Origin: an uncultured Clostridia bacterium
Lineage (GTDB): Bacteria; Bacillota; Clostridia; Oscillospirales; Acutalibacteraceae
NCBI GenBank assembly: GCA_946182865.1
Contig: CAMHAV010000011.1
Coordinates: 1-36,011 of the forward strand
Direction: 5' to 3'
DNA length: 36,011 bases
The notes under the pieces are model-generated. The model was not told the origin of the DNA. It did no database searches and saw only the letters and a list, made by a program, of their open reading frames with translations. Every line of letters starts with the position of its first letter. The stretch's first letter is position 1. Made by a program: the position numbers and the translations under genes. This document shows positions 1 to 6,573 of the stretch, piece by piece.

Positions 1-113
1 GCATTACAGAAATCAACAAATCGTTGTATAGTCTTATGATTTGGGAAAGTAGTAAGAAAAATATCAATAACCAATTTTGCCATTCGATCGTAGTCGCTGC
101 CCATCCAGTACAT
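1..113 (-). CDS. Hypothetical protein, clipped by the left window edge
   Basis: The reading frame starts at ATG 113-111 and stays open for 37 codons to the window edge, so the C-terminus is missing. The start directly abuts the TAA stop of the XRE repressor gene upstream (TAAATG), which points to a two-gene operon with translational coupling. The visible part begins MYWMGSDYDRMAKLVIDIF and looks like a helical soluble protein. Genes directly downstream of phage or ICE repressors often encode ImmA/IrrE-like peptidases, but no HExxH motif is visible in this short piece, so no function is assigned. It is real with fair confidence because of the coupling. Confidence 0.5.
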   Translation of the reverse strand, partial: MYWMGSDYDRMAKLVIDIFLTTFPNHKTIQRFVDFCN

Positions 114-428
114 TTAATCCCCACTTCCCAGAATCATTGCAATTAAAGAGTTCTTCTCTTCCGCTGTCAGAGAACCCCCATTTCTGGCAATTGCCGTTGC
201 TATTTCTGCATAAGGTCTGATTTCCGTTTCTTCGTCATCGTTAAGCAAATACTCTGTGGTGACATTCAGAGCTTTTGCAAAGTTAACGATAATGTCTAAT
301 CGAGCTGTGCGCTCACCTTTTAAGTACCGTGAAACAGACGCTTCTGTAATGCTGCTGAGCTGTGACAATTGCTTTTGATTTATGCCTTTTATAGCCATAA
401 GCTGTTTAACCTTCGCCTGCCATGTCAT
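114..428 (-). CDS. XRE-family (cI/Xre-like) helix-turn-helix repressor
   Basis: This 104-residue protein has an N-terminal Xre/Cro-type HTH at about residues 4-60: the scanning helices run through NQKQLSQLSSITEASVSRYL and the GERTAR turn, followed by a helix ending in the usual TTEYLL. The short C-terminal part (about 62-104) is acidic then helical and may dimerise. The family represses early or excision genes of prophages and integrative elements. It has its own consensus promoter and an AGGAG site 10 bases before the ATG, and its stop abuts the next minus-strand gene. It is more AT-rich than the structural genes. Whether it is the repressor of this phage or of a neighbouring element cannot be told, since the early promoter region at the right end is not fully in the window. 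Confidence 0.88.
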   Translation of the reverse strand: MTWQAKVKQLMAIKGINQKQLSQLSSITEASVSRYLKGERTARLDIIVNFAKALNVTTEYLLNDDEETEIRPYAEIATAIARNGGSLTAEEKNSLIAMILGSGD

Positions 429-452
429 ATTTTTTTCTCTCCTTTCCAGTTA

Positions 453-481
453 ATTATAAATTACCAAATTGCAATTGTCAA
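453..481 (-). promoter_or_regulatory. Consensus sigma-A promoter of the XRE repressor, with internal palindrome
   Basis: On the minus strand TTGACA (481-476) and TATAAT (458-453) are separated by exactly 17 bases, a perfect sigma-70/sigma-A match. A 10-bp palindrome AATTGCAATT (467-476) overlaps the -35 end and the spacer, a natural place for an autoregulatory operator. The expected transcription start near 446 leaves only a short leader before AGGAG (443-439) and the ATG at 428. Confidence 0.85.
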
Positions 482-536
482 TACCTAATCGGAAATTTTT
501 CTGCGAAAAAACCATATTCAAACAGAGTCAAAGTCA

Positions 537-576
537 AAAATAGAGAATCTTCCTCCGAAAATAGAGTCTCTTCCCG
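537..576 (+). repeat. Imperfect tandem direct repeat, about 20 bp x 2
   Basis: Two adjacent copies of an A4-TAGAG...CTTCC...CG motif occupy 537-557 and 558-576. They lie between the repressor promoter and the large hairpin at 594-656. They could be protein-binding sites, but nothing in the sequence says which protein; chance similarity in an AT-rich spacer is possible. Confidence 0.35.
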
Positions 577-593
577 AATTTATTGAAAAAATT

Positions 594-656
594 CCTCCCG
601 TGCTGTATGCTTATTATCGGAAATACCGGTAATGTTCCAAATACAGCAGCGGGAGG
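594..656 (+). promoter_or_regulatory. Two-tier hairpin that buries the ribosome binding site of the 21-codon ORF
   Basis: The outer arms are 594-608 (CCTCCCG then TGCTGTAT) and 641-656 (ATACAGCAG then CGGGAGG), complementary except for one bulged base. An inner hairpin pairs 613-620 with 626-633 through eight pairs with one G-U, closing an AAATA loop. The 3' arm ends in GGGAGG, which is the Shine-Dalgarno sequence of the ORF starting at 667, so the fold would sequester it. TTTTT follows at 657-661, so the element could also act as a terminator or attenuator. A weak plus-strand promoter (TTGAAA 583-588, 17 bases, TATGCT 606-611) overlaps the 5' arm; if used it would make transcripts lacking that arm. 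Confidence 0.6.
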
Positions 657-666
657 TTTTTGCTTC

Positions 667-732
667 ATGCAAATCTTTTTTGAAATCCCAAAAATTCAGT
701 GTGATCAAGGGGGAATGACGATCCATTCATAA
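667..732 (+). CDS. Very short ORF (21 aa), leader-peptide-like
   Basis: ATG 667 is preceded by GGGAGG with a 10-base gap and encodes 21 residues ending in TAA 730-732. The start MQIFFEIPK resembles the start of the next ORF (QIIFECPK), also at DNA level, so it may be a shortened duplicate or a leader peptide for it. Its ribosome binding site sits in the 3' arm of the preceding hairpin. No domain can be recognised. Expression is plausible but unproven. Confidence 0.35.
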   Translation: MQIFFEIPKIQCDQGGMTIHS

Positions 733-773
733 CGGGAGTGAGCGCGGCATAGCCTTATGATGAGGCGATCGGG

Positions 774-953
774 ATGAAAACGCAAATCATCTTTGAATGT
801 CCAAAGTCCTTAGCCGTGCAAAATGAATCCGTCCATGAAAACAGGAATACGGAATTTGAAAACGAAATCAAAAAGGCGCTGTTTCTGGCTCTTCTGGAGA
901 AGGGTTTGATTACCCGCGCCCAGTATGAGCTGTGTCTGGGAAAACAGCAATAA
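774..953 (+). CDS. Small SHOCT-like protein, partner-type ORF of serine recombinases
   Basis: A 59-residue ORF starts at ATG 774 (weak GGCGATCGGG upstream) and ends at TAA 951-953. The C-terminal half (about residues 27-56) reads FENEIKKALFLALLEKG then LITRAQYELC. This matches the pattern of SHOCT domains: a hydrophobic helix, then a KGLIT/S-x-E/AQY turn and a second short helix. Small SHOCT-type ORFs commonly precede large serine recombinase genes in clostridial mobile elements (known pattern, recalled). Here the same-strand integrase begins 1.2 kb downstream, with the hydrolase cassette inserted between in opposite orientation. A role as recombination directionality factor or regulator is inference only. 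Confidence 0.65.
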   Translation: MKTQIIFECPKSLAVQNESVHENRNTEFENEIKKALFLALLEKGLITRAQYELCLGKQQ

Positions 954-977
954 CCCTTCTCCGGACTGACAGCAAAA

Positions 978-1010
978 AGGACTGCCTCACTTTCGTAGTG
1001 CGGCAGTCCT
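978..1010 (-). terminator. Rho-independent terminator of the hydrolase gene
   Basis: A stem pairs 978-990 with 998-1010 (AGGACTGCC core, one mismatch) around a 7-base loop. On the minus strand it is followed by TTTTT (977-973), so it ends the leftward hydrolase transcript just 10 bases after its stop codon. On the plus strand it lacks a T run but may weakly stop the SHOCT transcript. Confidence 0.85.
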
Positions 1011-1019
1011 CATAGCCTT

Positions 1020-1973
1020 TCAGTGTGTTTCCAGCCATTCTTTGATAACGGCGGGATCTTTATCCTCATGGAAACCGTGCATATCATCTTCATAGGTGAT
1101 AAACGTGCAGTCTGTGTTGTCCTTCAGCTTGTCGTAGATGGCTTGCGCCTGTGTTTCAAAATTTGCCTGTTTGTCTCCCTTGCTGTGAATGATGAGAATT
1201 GGAATTTTAATTTCATCAGCCCAACAGACAGCGGAGCGCTTTTCATATTCTTCTGGCATTTCCTCTGGCGTGCCGCCGATACATCTGACAAGAACCTCTT
1301 TCATTTTGTCTTCACCTTCATTGAAAGCCGCAAACAGGTCGCTGATACCCGAGCAGACGATAATTTTTTTAACCCTTTTGTCCCGGCGAGCGGTCATGTA
1401 GGTCATGAGTCCTCCTCTGGACTCGCCTTCGACGCACAGATCACTGATATCGGCAAATTCAAACATCGTATCGCAAAAATCAATCAGCCTGATCACGTCA
1501 TTCAGATCATCGCCGCCGTACTGGTCGGTTCCCTCGGTGCCGTTGCCTCCTCTGTGTTCGCAGCCGATCACAATGCGATTGGAAACAGCGCATCTCACAG
1601 CGGTATCTACTTTATCCAAATAGCCGAGATTGCTGTTTCCTCCATTACAAAATACCATGCACTTGCAGGGCGTGCGGGTTTCTATGCATGACAAGGGGAT
1701 GGAAACAAAGCCCTTGATTTTGAATCCATCGGAAAAAAAGATAAATCGGTATGTTTCGCATATGGAATCAAGCTGCTCACCGTTATCCACCTTTGCAATC
1801 TCAATAATCTCGTCGCCCAGATAATCGGCAAAGTTAAAACCGTCTTTTTCCACAGCAGAGGAAGAAAGACTGTCCTCAGGAGCGACGGAAGTGTCGGCAT
1901 TCCCGCACCCGACAAATGACAGTGCCATCATAGCAGAAAATCCGATTGCCAGTATTCTTTTCATCATTCTCAT
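1020..1973 (-). CDS. Secreted lipoprotein alpha/beta hydrolase, S9 (prolyl oligopeptidase)-like
   Basis: The 317-residue product starts with a lipoprotein signal peptide (MRMMKRILAIGF..., lipobox FVGC, Cys23), then a Ser/Glu-rich spacer. The hydrolase fold has the nucleophile elbow GESRGG (Ser185), an acid in HSKGD (Asp267) and DDMHGFHE (His299): a complete triad of the S9/acyl-aminoacyl peptidase or esterase type. It should sit on the outer membrane face and cut peptides or esters. The frame is open up to 2069, but the promoter at 2020-2048 lies inside that extension, so the start at 1973 (GGGAGAG upstream) is preferred. It runs against its neighbours, has its own promoter and terminator, and is more AT-rich than the phage genes, which suggests cargo acquired separately. 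Confidence 0.85.
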   Translation of the reverse strand: MRMMKRILAIGFSAMMALSFVGCGNADTSVAPEDSLSSSAVEKDGFNFADYLGDEIIEIAKVDNGEQLDSICETYRFIFFSDGFKIKGFVSIPLSCIETRTPCKCMVFCNGGNSNLGYLDKVDTAVRCAVSNRIVIGCEHRGGNGTEGTDQYGGDDLNDVIRLIDFCDTMFEFADISDLCVEGESRGGLMTYMTARRDKRVKKIIVCSGISDLFAAFNEGEDKMKEVLVRCIGGTPEEMPEEYEKRSAVCWADEIKIPILIIHSKGDKQANFETQAQAIYDKLKDNTDCTFITYEDDMHGFHEDKDPAVIKEWLETH

Positions 1974-2019
1974 ATTGTTTATATTCTCTCCCTTTTTCAT
2001 ACGAACTATTTTCGCTTTG

Positions 2020-2048
2020 ATTGTATCATATTTGGTTCGGGAAGTCAA
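2020..2048 (-). promoter_or_regulatory. Sigma-A promoter of the hydrolase gene
   Basis: TTGACT (2048-2043) and TACAAT (2025-2020) on the minus strand are spaced by exactly 17 bases. Transcription would start near 2013, giving a leader of about 40 bases before the ATG at 1973. This makes the hydrolase an independent unit that could be expressed from a dormant prophage. Confidence 0.8.
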
Positions 2049-2186
2049 TATCGTTCTGCAAACCTTCAACGGTATACTTTTAAGTCTTAAAAAAATATAA
2101 ACTTCACGTCATTCACTGGCTATGTTTAAAAATCTGGATATAATTGCTCTTGAAAAAACCTATCCAAGAAAGGAGTTCTAAAAAAT

Positions 2187-3917
2187 ATGATCAATCCATT
2201 CGACAATCAGATCAAGCGGGTTGCCGCCTACTGCCGTGTATCCACCGACAATCTCGACCAGGCCAATTCGCTGGAAAGCCAGCAGCGGTATTTCAACGAG
2301 TACATTCGCCGCAATCCGCTGTGGGAGCTTCACGAAATCTATGTGGACGAGGGCGTGAGCGGCACCGGAACGAAGAAACGCGCCGCCTTCAACCGCATGA
2401 TCGAGGACGCGAAGGAACACAAATTCGACCTCATTCTGACAAAGGAGATTTCCCGCTTCGCACGCAACGTGCTGGACAGCATCGGCTACACCCGGCAGCT
2501 CAAGGCAATGGGAATCGGCGTAATCTTCATGAACGACAACATCAACACCCTCGACGCGGACTCGGAGCTTCGGCTCACCATCATGGCCTCCATCGCGCAG
2601 GAGGAAAGCCGCCGCACGTCCGAGCGCGTCAAATGGGGACACCGCCGGCGCATGGAGCAGGGCGTTGTCTTCGGGCGCGATATGCTGGGCTACGACGTGC
2701 GGAACGGTGAGCTTCACATCAACGAGGAAGGCGCGGAAATCGTGCGGCTGATCTTCCACAAATACCTTGACGAGGGCAAGGGAACCCACGTCATCGCGCA
2801 GGAACTTCGTGAAGAGGGCATCCGCACCTCCACCTATATGAAGGAATGGTCGTACACCGTCGTTCTCCGCATATTGAAGAACGAAAAATACTGCGGCGAT
2901 CTGGTGCAGCAAAAGACCTTCACCCCCGATTATCTCACCCACGGCAAGAAGTACAACCGCGGGGAAATGGAACTTGTCACTATCCGCGACCACCACGAGC
3001 CGATCATTTCCAGAGAGGTGTTCGAGGCGACACAGCGGGAGATCGAAAGGCGGCACGAGCTTCACGCCGCCAAGAACGGCTTTGCCAACCGCTACGCCAT
3101 GTCAGGCAAAATTATCTGCGGCGAATGCGGTTCCACCTTCGTCCATATACAGCGCACGGCGGGCAACGGTTCGCCCTACGAAGTCTGGCGCTGCATCAGA
3201 AGACAGCGGGAAGGCGGCAAAAAGCGCACCATCGGCAACGGCGATGAAGTGGGCTGCAACTGCTGCAACCTTCACGACCGCGACATCCGCGACATTCTGC
3301 AATATGTCGTCGGACAGGTCATGCAGGACAGGGAAAGCCTGCTGCAAAGCGTCCTCGGCACGGTGAGCGACGTGCTGAAATCCTGCTCGGAAAAGGGCAA
3401 CGCCGACTACTTCGAGAGCGAGCTGCAAAAGATCGAAGACAAAAAGCAAAAACTGCTGGATATGTGTTTGTCGGGCGATATCGAAACGGCGGAATATAAA
3501 AAAGGTATTCAGCGGCTGAACGAAGAACAGCTCACCCTTCTGGAAAAACTGGCAAAAGAAAAAGCCCGCGCACAACTGCTGGCGGACAAGACCAAACTTA
3601 TGGAAGATATCAGCGGCTACATTCATTCCCTCTCTGCCGGTGAGGAATGGGACGATACCTTCTACCGGAATATTGTGGATAGAATTGTGGTTCACGCCGA
3701 CCGGACGATCGACGTTCATCTGAGATGCGTTCCGGAAAAATGGCAGGCGAGAATCCTGCAGGGAAAGGCGGAAATCGAGAAATACAACCGGGAAAATCAG
3801 GAAAATAACGAAGATAATCACGGTAACGGTGAGAATGACGAAAAAATGGCAAATCAAGGGGAGTCGGAGCCGATGTCTGTCAATATCGCTTTCAGCTCCG
3901 GGTACGGCATGGCATAG
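2187..3917 (+). CDS. int: Large serine recombinase (phage integrase)
   Basis: The 576-residue protein has a resolvase domain at 9-150 with AYCRVSTD (nucleophile Ser19, Arg17), DEGVSGT, and EISRFARN (87-94). A recombinase domain follows (about 165-285), then a zinc ribbon with Cys311, Cys314, Cys336 and a CxCC at 357-360, and a coiled coil at about 410-475. This order is that of phiC31/TP901-type integrases, which join attP and attB without host factors. The C-terminal 40 residues are Asn/Glu-rich and probably disordered. AAAGGAG lies 8 bases before the ATG; TATAAT at 2139-2144 may be a -10 but lacks a good -35. It is the only long plus-strand phage gene and faces the holin gene across a shared terminator. 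attP for such enzymes usually lies next to the gene; candidates are 2100-2186 and 3918-3986. Confidence 0.97.
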   Translation: MINPFDNQIKRVAAYCRVSTDNLDQANSLESQQRYFNEYIRRNPLWELHEIYVDEGVSGTGTKKRAAFNRMIEDAKEHKFDLILTKEISRFARNVLDSIGYTRQLKAMGIGVIFMNDNINTLDADSELRLTIMASIAQEESRRTSERVKWGHRRRMEQGVVFGRDMLGYDVRNGELHINEEGAEIVRLIFHKYLDEGKGTHVIAQELREEGIRTSTYMKEWSYTVVLRILKNEKYCGDLVQQKTFTPDYLTHGKKYNRGEMELVTIRDHHEPIISREVFEATQREIERRHELHAAKNGFANRYAMSGKIICGECGSTFVHIQRTAGNGSPYEVWRCIRRQREGGKKRTIGNGDEVGCNCCNLHDRDIRDILQYVVGQVMQDRESLLQSVLGTVSDVLKSCSEKGNADYFESELQKIEDKKQKLLDMCLSGDIETAEYKKGIQRLNEEQLTLLEKLAKEKARAQLLADKTKLMEDISGYIHSLSAGEEWDDTFYRNIVDRIVVHADRTIDVHLRCVPEKWQARILQGKAEIEKYNRENQENNEDNHGNGENDEKMANQGESEPMSVNIAFSSGYGMA

Positions 3918-3986
3918 CGCTGACTGAGATAGCGCATGGAGGCTCCCAATTCTCCGTCCGGACCTCCGTACATCAAAAGTTACATC

Positions 3987-4040
3987 AAAAAGCGACTCAT
4001 GCCCGGATTGATTAAAAAATCCAAAGCATGAGCCGCTTTT
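3987..4040. terminator. Bidirectional terminator between integrase and holin
   Basis: Arms 3987-4002 (AAAAAGCGACTCATGC) and 4026-4040 (GCATGAGCCGCTTTT) pair with one mismatch. A runs on the 5' side and T runs on the 3' side make it work in both directions, ending the rightward integrase transcript and the long leftward late transcript, whose last stop codon is at 4045-4043. Confidence 0.85.
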
Positions 4041-4042
4041 GC

Positions 4043-4471
4043 TTATTCGTCCATTTTCCCTTTGTCTCCCTCGTCATCACCCTTGATCTGCGCAAGCGCG
4101 CGGAGCAGCTTGTCGGGGATAGGGATGCCGCACTTGGCGCAGTTCTCCAGAATCGAAATTCCCTCATTGGCAATCAGAAAGCCGATGGAAAGATTCTGCA
4201 AAACACCGCCCGCGCCTGTCGCCGCGTCAACGCAGTGCGCCACAGCGACCACGAAGAAATACATGGTCTTTTTGAGGATGCCCCGGAAGCCCACTTTAGA
4301 GCTGAGGTTCTGATGAACCCATGCGGCAGCAACACCGCTGCAATAATCAATTACCACAAACGCCAACAGCGTCATCAGCCAGATGTCCGGCGCACCAAAG
4401 AGGAATGTCGCAATGCTGGCGATGCCGGCGCCCAGCATCCGAACAATCCGCGACCAATCAATATCAGCCAT
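4043..4471 (-). CDS. Phage holin, toxin-secretion/phage-lysis (holin_4) type
   Basis: This 142-residue membrane protein has hydrophobic helices at about 10-28, 29-50, 68-88 and a weaker one near 92-108, then a charged tail GDDEGDKGKMDE. The pattern FGAPDIWLMTLLAFVVIDYCSG followed by a conserved SSKVGFRGILKK loop is typical of the family that includes clostridial TcdE/UtxA and phage holins. It forms pores that release the endolysin, or trigger lysis. It is the last gene of the late operon, one base after the endolysin stop, with the ribosome site GAAAGGCGGTGA six bases upstream. A strong terminator follows. Confidence 0.92.
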   Translation of the reverse strand: MADIDWSRIVRMLGAGIASIATFLFGAPDIWLMTLLAFVVIDYCSGVAAAWVHQNLSSKVGFRGILKKTMYFFVVAVAHCVDAATGAGGVLQNLSIGFLIANEGISILENCAKCGIPIPDKLLRALAQIKGDDEGDKGKMDE

Positions 4472-4472
4472 A

Positions 4473-5261
4473 TCACATCACCGCCTTTCGGAGCGCAGCG
4501 CGCGTCTTGGGTCCAACAATGCCATCCTGCACGAGCTTACACTTCTTCTGGAAGCGCAGCACGGCTGCCTTGGTCAGCACACCGAATGCACCGTCAACGG
4601 AGAGTTTTTCACCCGTCTGATTAAGGTGCCACTGCACCCATTTCACACCGTTGCCCTTTGCCCCATACCGGAGATTTTTAGTCGGTTCCGCATAGGGACA
4701 TTTCTTCTTTGTAACCGTCGCGCTGCCGGAGGCAGGCTTGTCCGCTGTGACCTTGCTGCTATAATTCGGCAGGCCGTAGCCGCGAATATACCGCCCGTTG
4801 CGCTTCACCGTGCGAGTACCCACAGCGTCATCCTTGTTGCCCTCGATGACCGTGACAATATCGCCCGACACGCTGACCACAATGCCTACATGATCGGGAC
4901 TGCCCTTGTTGTCGGAGGCGGCATAATCCGCGCCGTCCTGCCAGTCATAGAAAATCACGTCGCCCGGTTTCGGTGTGTACGCGTCATTCTCCTGCCAGCG
5001 TCCGAGTTTTTGGTAAAGCTTTATCATCTGCGGACATCCGCATTCGGTCGGCATGATGTCGGTGAGCCCCATCTCGATGGACACAGCGCTCACGAAGGTG
5101 GCGCACCATGCGTCGGTGTACTTCATAGCGTACCCTCTTGCAAGGGGCTTGTGGCTGTTGTAGCAGTCAATGAACCTGCGGTGGCTGCCGTCAGATTCCT
5201 TGCACCCAAGGTATTTTTGGGCGATTGCAGCCACCTTTTGTCTGATTTCGGGTTCAGTCAT
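4473..5261 (-). CDS. Endolysin: CHAP amidase/endopeptidase with C-terminal peptidoglycan-binding domain
   Basis: Of 262 residues, about 10-170 form a CHAP-type NlpC/P60 domain with catalytic Cys53 (DAWCATFVSAV), His124 (SPDHVGIV) and Glu140 (VIEGN). A Lys/Ser-rich linker leads to a PG_binding_1 domain (about 195-260: LRYGAKGNGVKWVQWHLN, then VDGAFG and VQDGIVGPKTRAAL). The enzyme cuts cell-wall peptidoglycan from inside once the holin has opened the membrane; there is no signal peptide, as expected for holin-dependent release. AAAGGAGGGG precedes the ATG. It sits between tail fibre and holin genes in a classic lysis cassette. Confidence 0.94.
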   Translation of the reverse strand: MTEPEIRQKVAAIAQKYLGCKESDGSHRRFIDCYNSHKPLARGYAMKYTDAWCATFVSAVSIEMGLTDIMPTECGCPQMIKLYQKLGRWQENDAYTPKPGDVIFYDWQDGADYAASDNKGSPDHVGIVVSVSGDIVTVIEGNKDDAVGTRTVKRNGRYIRGYGLPNYSSKVTADKPASGSATVTKKKCPYAEPTKNLRYGAKGNGVKWVQWHLNQTGEKLSVDGAFGVLTKAAVLRFQKKCKLVQDGIVGPKTRAALRKAVM

Positions 5262-5292
5262 TTAAAAAATCCCCTCCTTTGGAATTTAACGA

Positions 5293-6555
5293 TTACTGGG
5301 TATTCTGAATACCCTTCCAAGGCATCCAATTATTGCCGATACATCCTCTGAAATACGCGTATGATGCATTGTTATATCCCCCTATAAACAATTGGCATCG
5401 GTAATACTCGTTGTTATTGTAGTCGTTGTAACCCACTACAATAAGAATCCCCGAAACAGCGCCAGAAGTAGGAGAATTTTTAAGACCGCCCGCATTTTTA
5501 ATATAATAAAGGCCTGTACCCTGATAAGCGTTAAACCCGTACTCAGAATTGTTTCCCCATTGAGGTGTTGCGTTCATTTTTTTACTGACTGCTGTATACA
5601 CACCGCCGGAAGTGACGAGGTTCGTGCTGTTCTGGGTAGGCGCAGTATCAACGGACGGTTTGTTTTTGATATAATCACCAGCGGTACTGTCAGTTTGATT
5701 CCAGTCGGGCTTGACGTTTCCCGCGTCCTCTCTCCAAGCGGGATTGCCATTCGCGTCTGTCTTCCATACTTTATTAGCCTGACCGGAACCGCTCGCCACA
5801 TATCCCGCAGCACTGGAACTGTTGGCCACCCATGTATCGGTCAGTTTCCATTCAACCCAGTTACCCCATACGTCATTATAATAATTTCTGTGATAATGTT
5901 TCGCGCCTGTAACACTGAATTCTACAATATGCTGATACACACCGGCGTGCTTGTGAACTTCCAGATAGAACGCCGTTGTGGTGGGACAGTGAGAAAGAGT
6001 CGCAGCTGTACCGTTAGTATAGCAAACGTACCATCCCTCACCTTTAATGTCATTGAGATCGCTGTTTGTCGCAATCCCCTGCGCATTGATTTTTTTGAAA
6101 TCCGCTGCCGACATAAGCCCCGCAGCGGATGCGGAAGCGTTTGTCGGTTTGTTTTTGATAAAATCGTCGGCAGTTGTGTTGCTTTGATTCCAGTCAGATT
6201 GTACATTGGCTTCCGCTCCAGATTCAATACCGCCAAGCTTCGTCTTGTCGGCAGCGCTCATGAATCCCGCCGCGCTCTGTGTCGCCGCGTCGTGCGTGTG
6301 TTCTGCGTTGGCTTTCCCCGACAGCAGCGCGTCCGTTTCGCTTTCCGTATAGTAACGGTCGTCATGATTATGATCGCTGGCCGCCTTGCCGTCCACGATC
6401 TGGCGCAGCGCGGGCACATCAGTAAGCGTCAGATAATTGCCGCCAGACAGCTTCACGATAATTTTTTGAGTATCCAGACATGCGGCCAGTTCGCCCGCTT
6501 TGAGCTGCGAAATATCTAAGTCCGCTTCATTGCCCCGTCTGATTTGAATCGCCAT
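5293..6555 (-). CDS. Tail fibre / receptor-binding protein with pyocin-knob-like modules
   Basis: The 420-residue protein opens [14 protein letters not shown], a common N-terminus of Gram-positive phage fibre proteins that attaches to the tail tip. Collar-like [17 protein letters not shown] follows at 62-78. Two repeats DWNQ(S/T)...(D)(F/Y)IKNKP lie at 121-137 and 284-300, and two AAG(F/L)MSAAD segments at 95-103 and 144-152. Residues 172-236 ([11 protein letters not shown]..., VWGNWVEW) and 346-415 ([11 protein letters not shown]..., NNWMPWKG) look like pyocin-knob domains that bind surface glycans. The 3' half of the gene is visibly more AT-rich than the tail genes upstream, as is common for exchangeable receptor-binding tips. 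AAAGGAGGA precedes the ATG. Confidence 0.85.
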   Translation of the reverse strand: MAIQIRRGNEADLDISQLKAGELAACLDTQKIIVKLSGGNYLTLTDVPALRQIVDGKAASDHNHDDRYYTESETDALLSGKANAEHTHDAATQSAAGFMSAADKTKLGGIESGAEANVQSDWNQSNTTADDFIKNKPTNASASAAGLMSAADFKKINAQGIATNSDLNDIKGEGWYVCYTNGTAATLSHCPTTTAFYLEVHKHAGVYQHIVEFSVTGAKHYHRNYYNDVWGNWVEWKLTDTWVANSSSAAGYVASGSGQANKVWKTDANGNPAWREDAGNVKPDWNQTDSTAGDYIKNKPSVDTAPTQNSTNLVTSGGVYTAVSKKMNATPQWGNNSEYGFNAYQGTGLYYIKNAGGLKNSPTSGAVSGILIVVGYNDYNNNEYYRCQLFIGGYNNASYAYFRGCIGNNWMPWKGIQNTQ

Positions 6556-6573
6556 TTTCTATAAAATCCTCCT

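Noticed and set aside
1023-1691. 222-codon plus-strand open frame opposite the hydrolase
   Set aside because: The minus-strand frame has a lipobox, full catalytic triad, promoter and terminator; the plus-strand translation has nothing recognisable.
1974-2069. Longer start of the hydrolase
   Set aside because: The -10 and -35 of its promoter lie inside the extension, and the signal peptide begins at the downstream Met cluster.
4043-4471. Toxin-export (TcdE-like) role of the holin in this window
   Set aside because: No large secreted toxin gene is nearby; an endolysin directly precedes it, so phage lysis is the simple reading.
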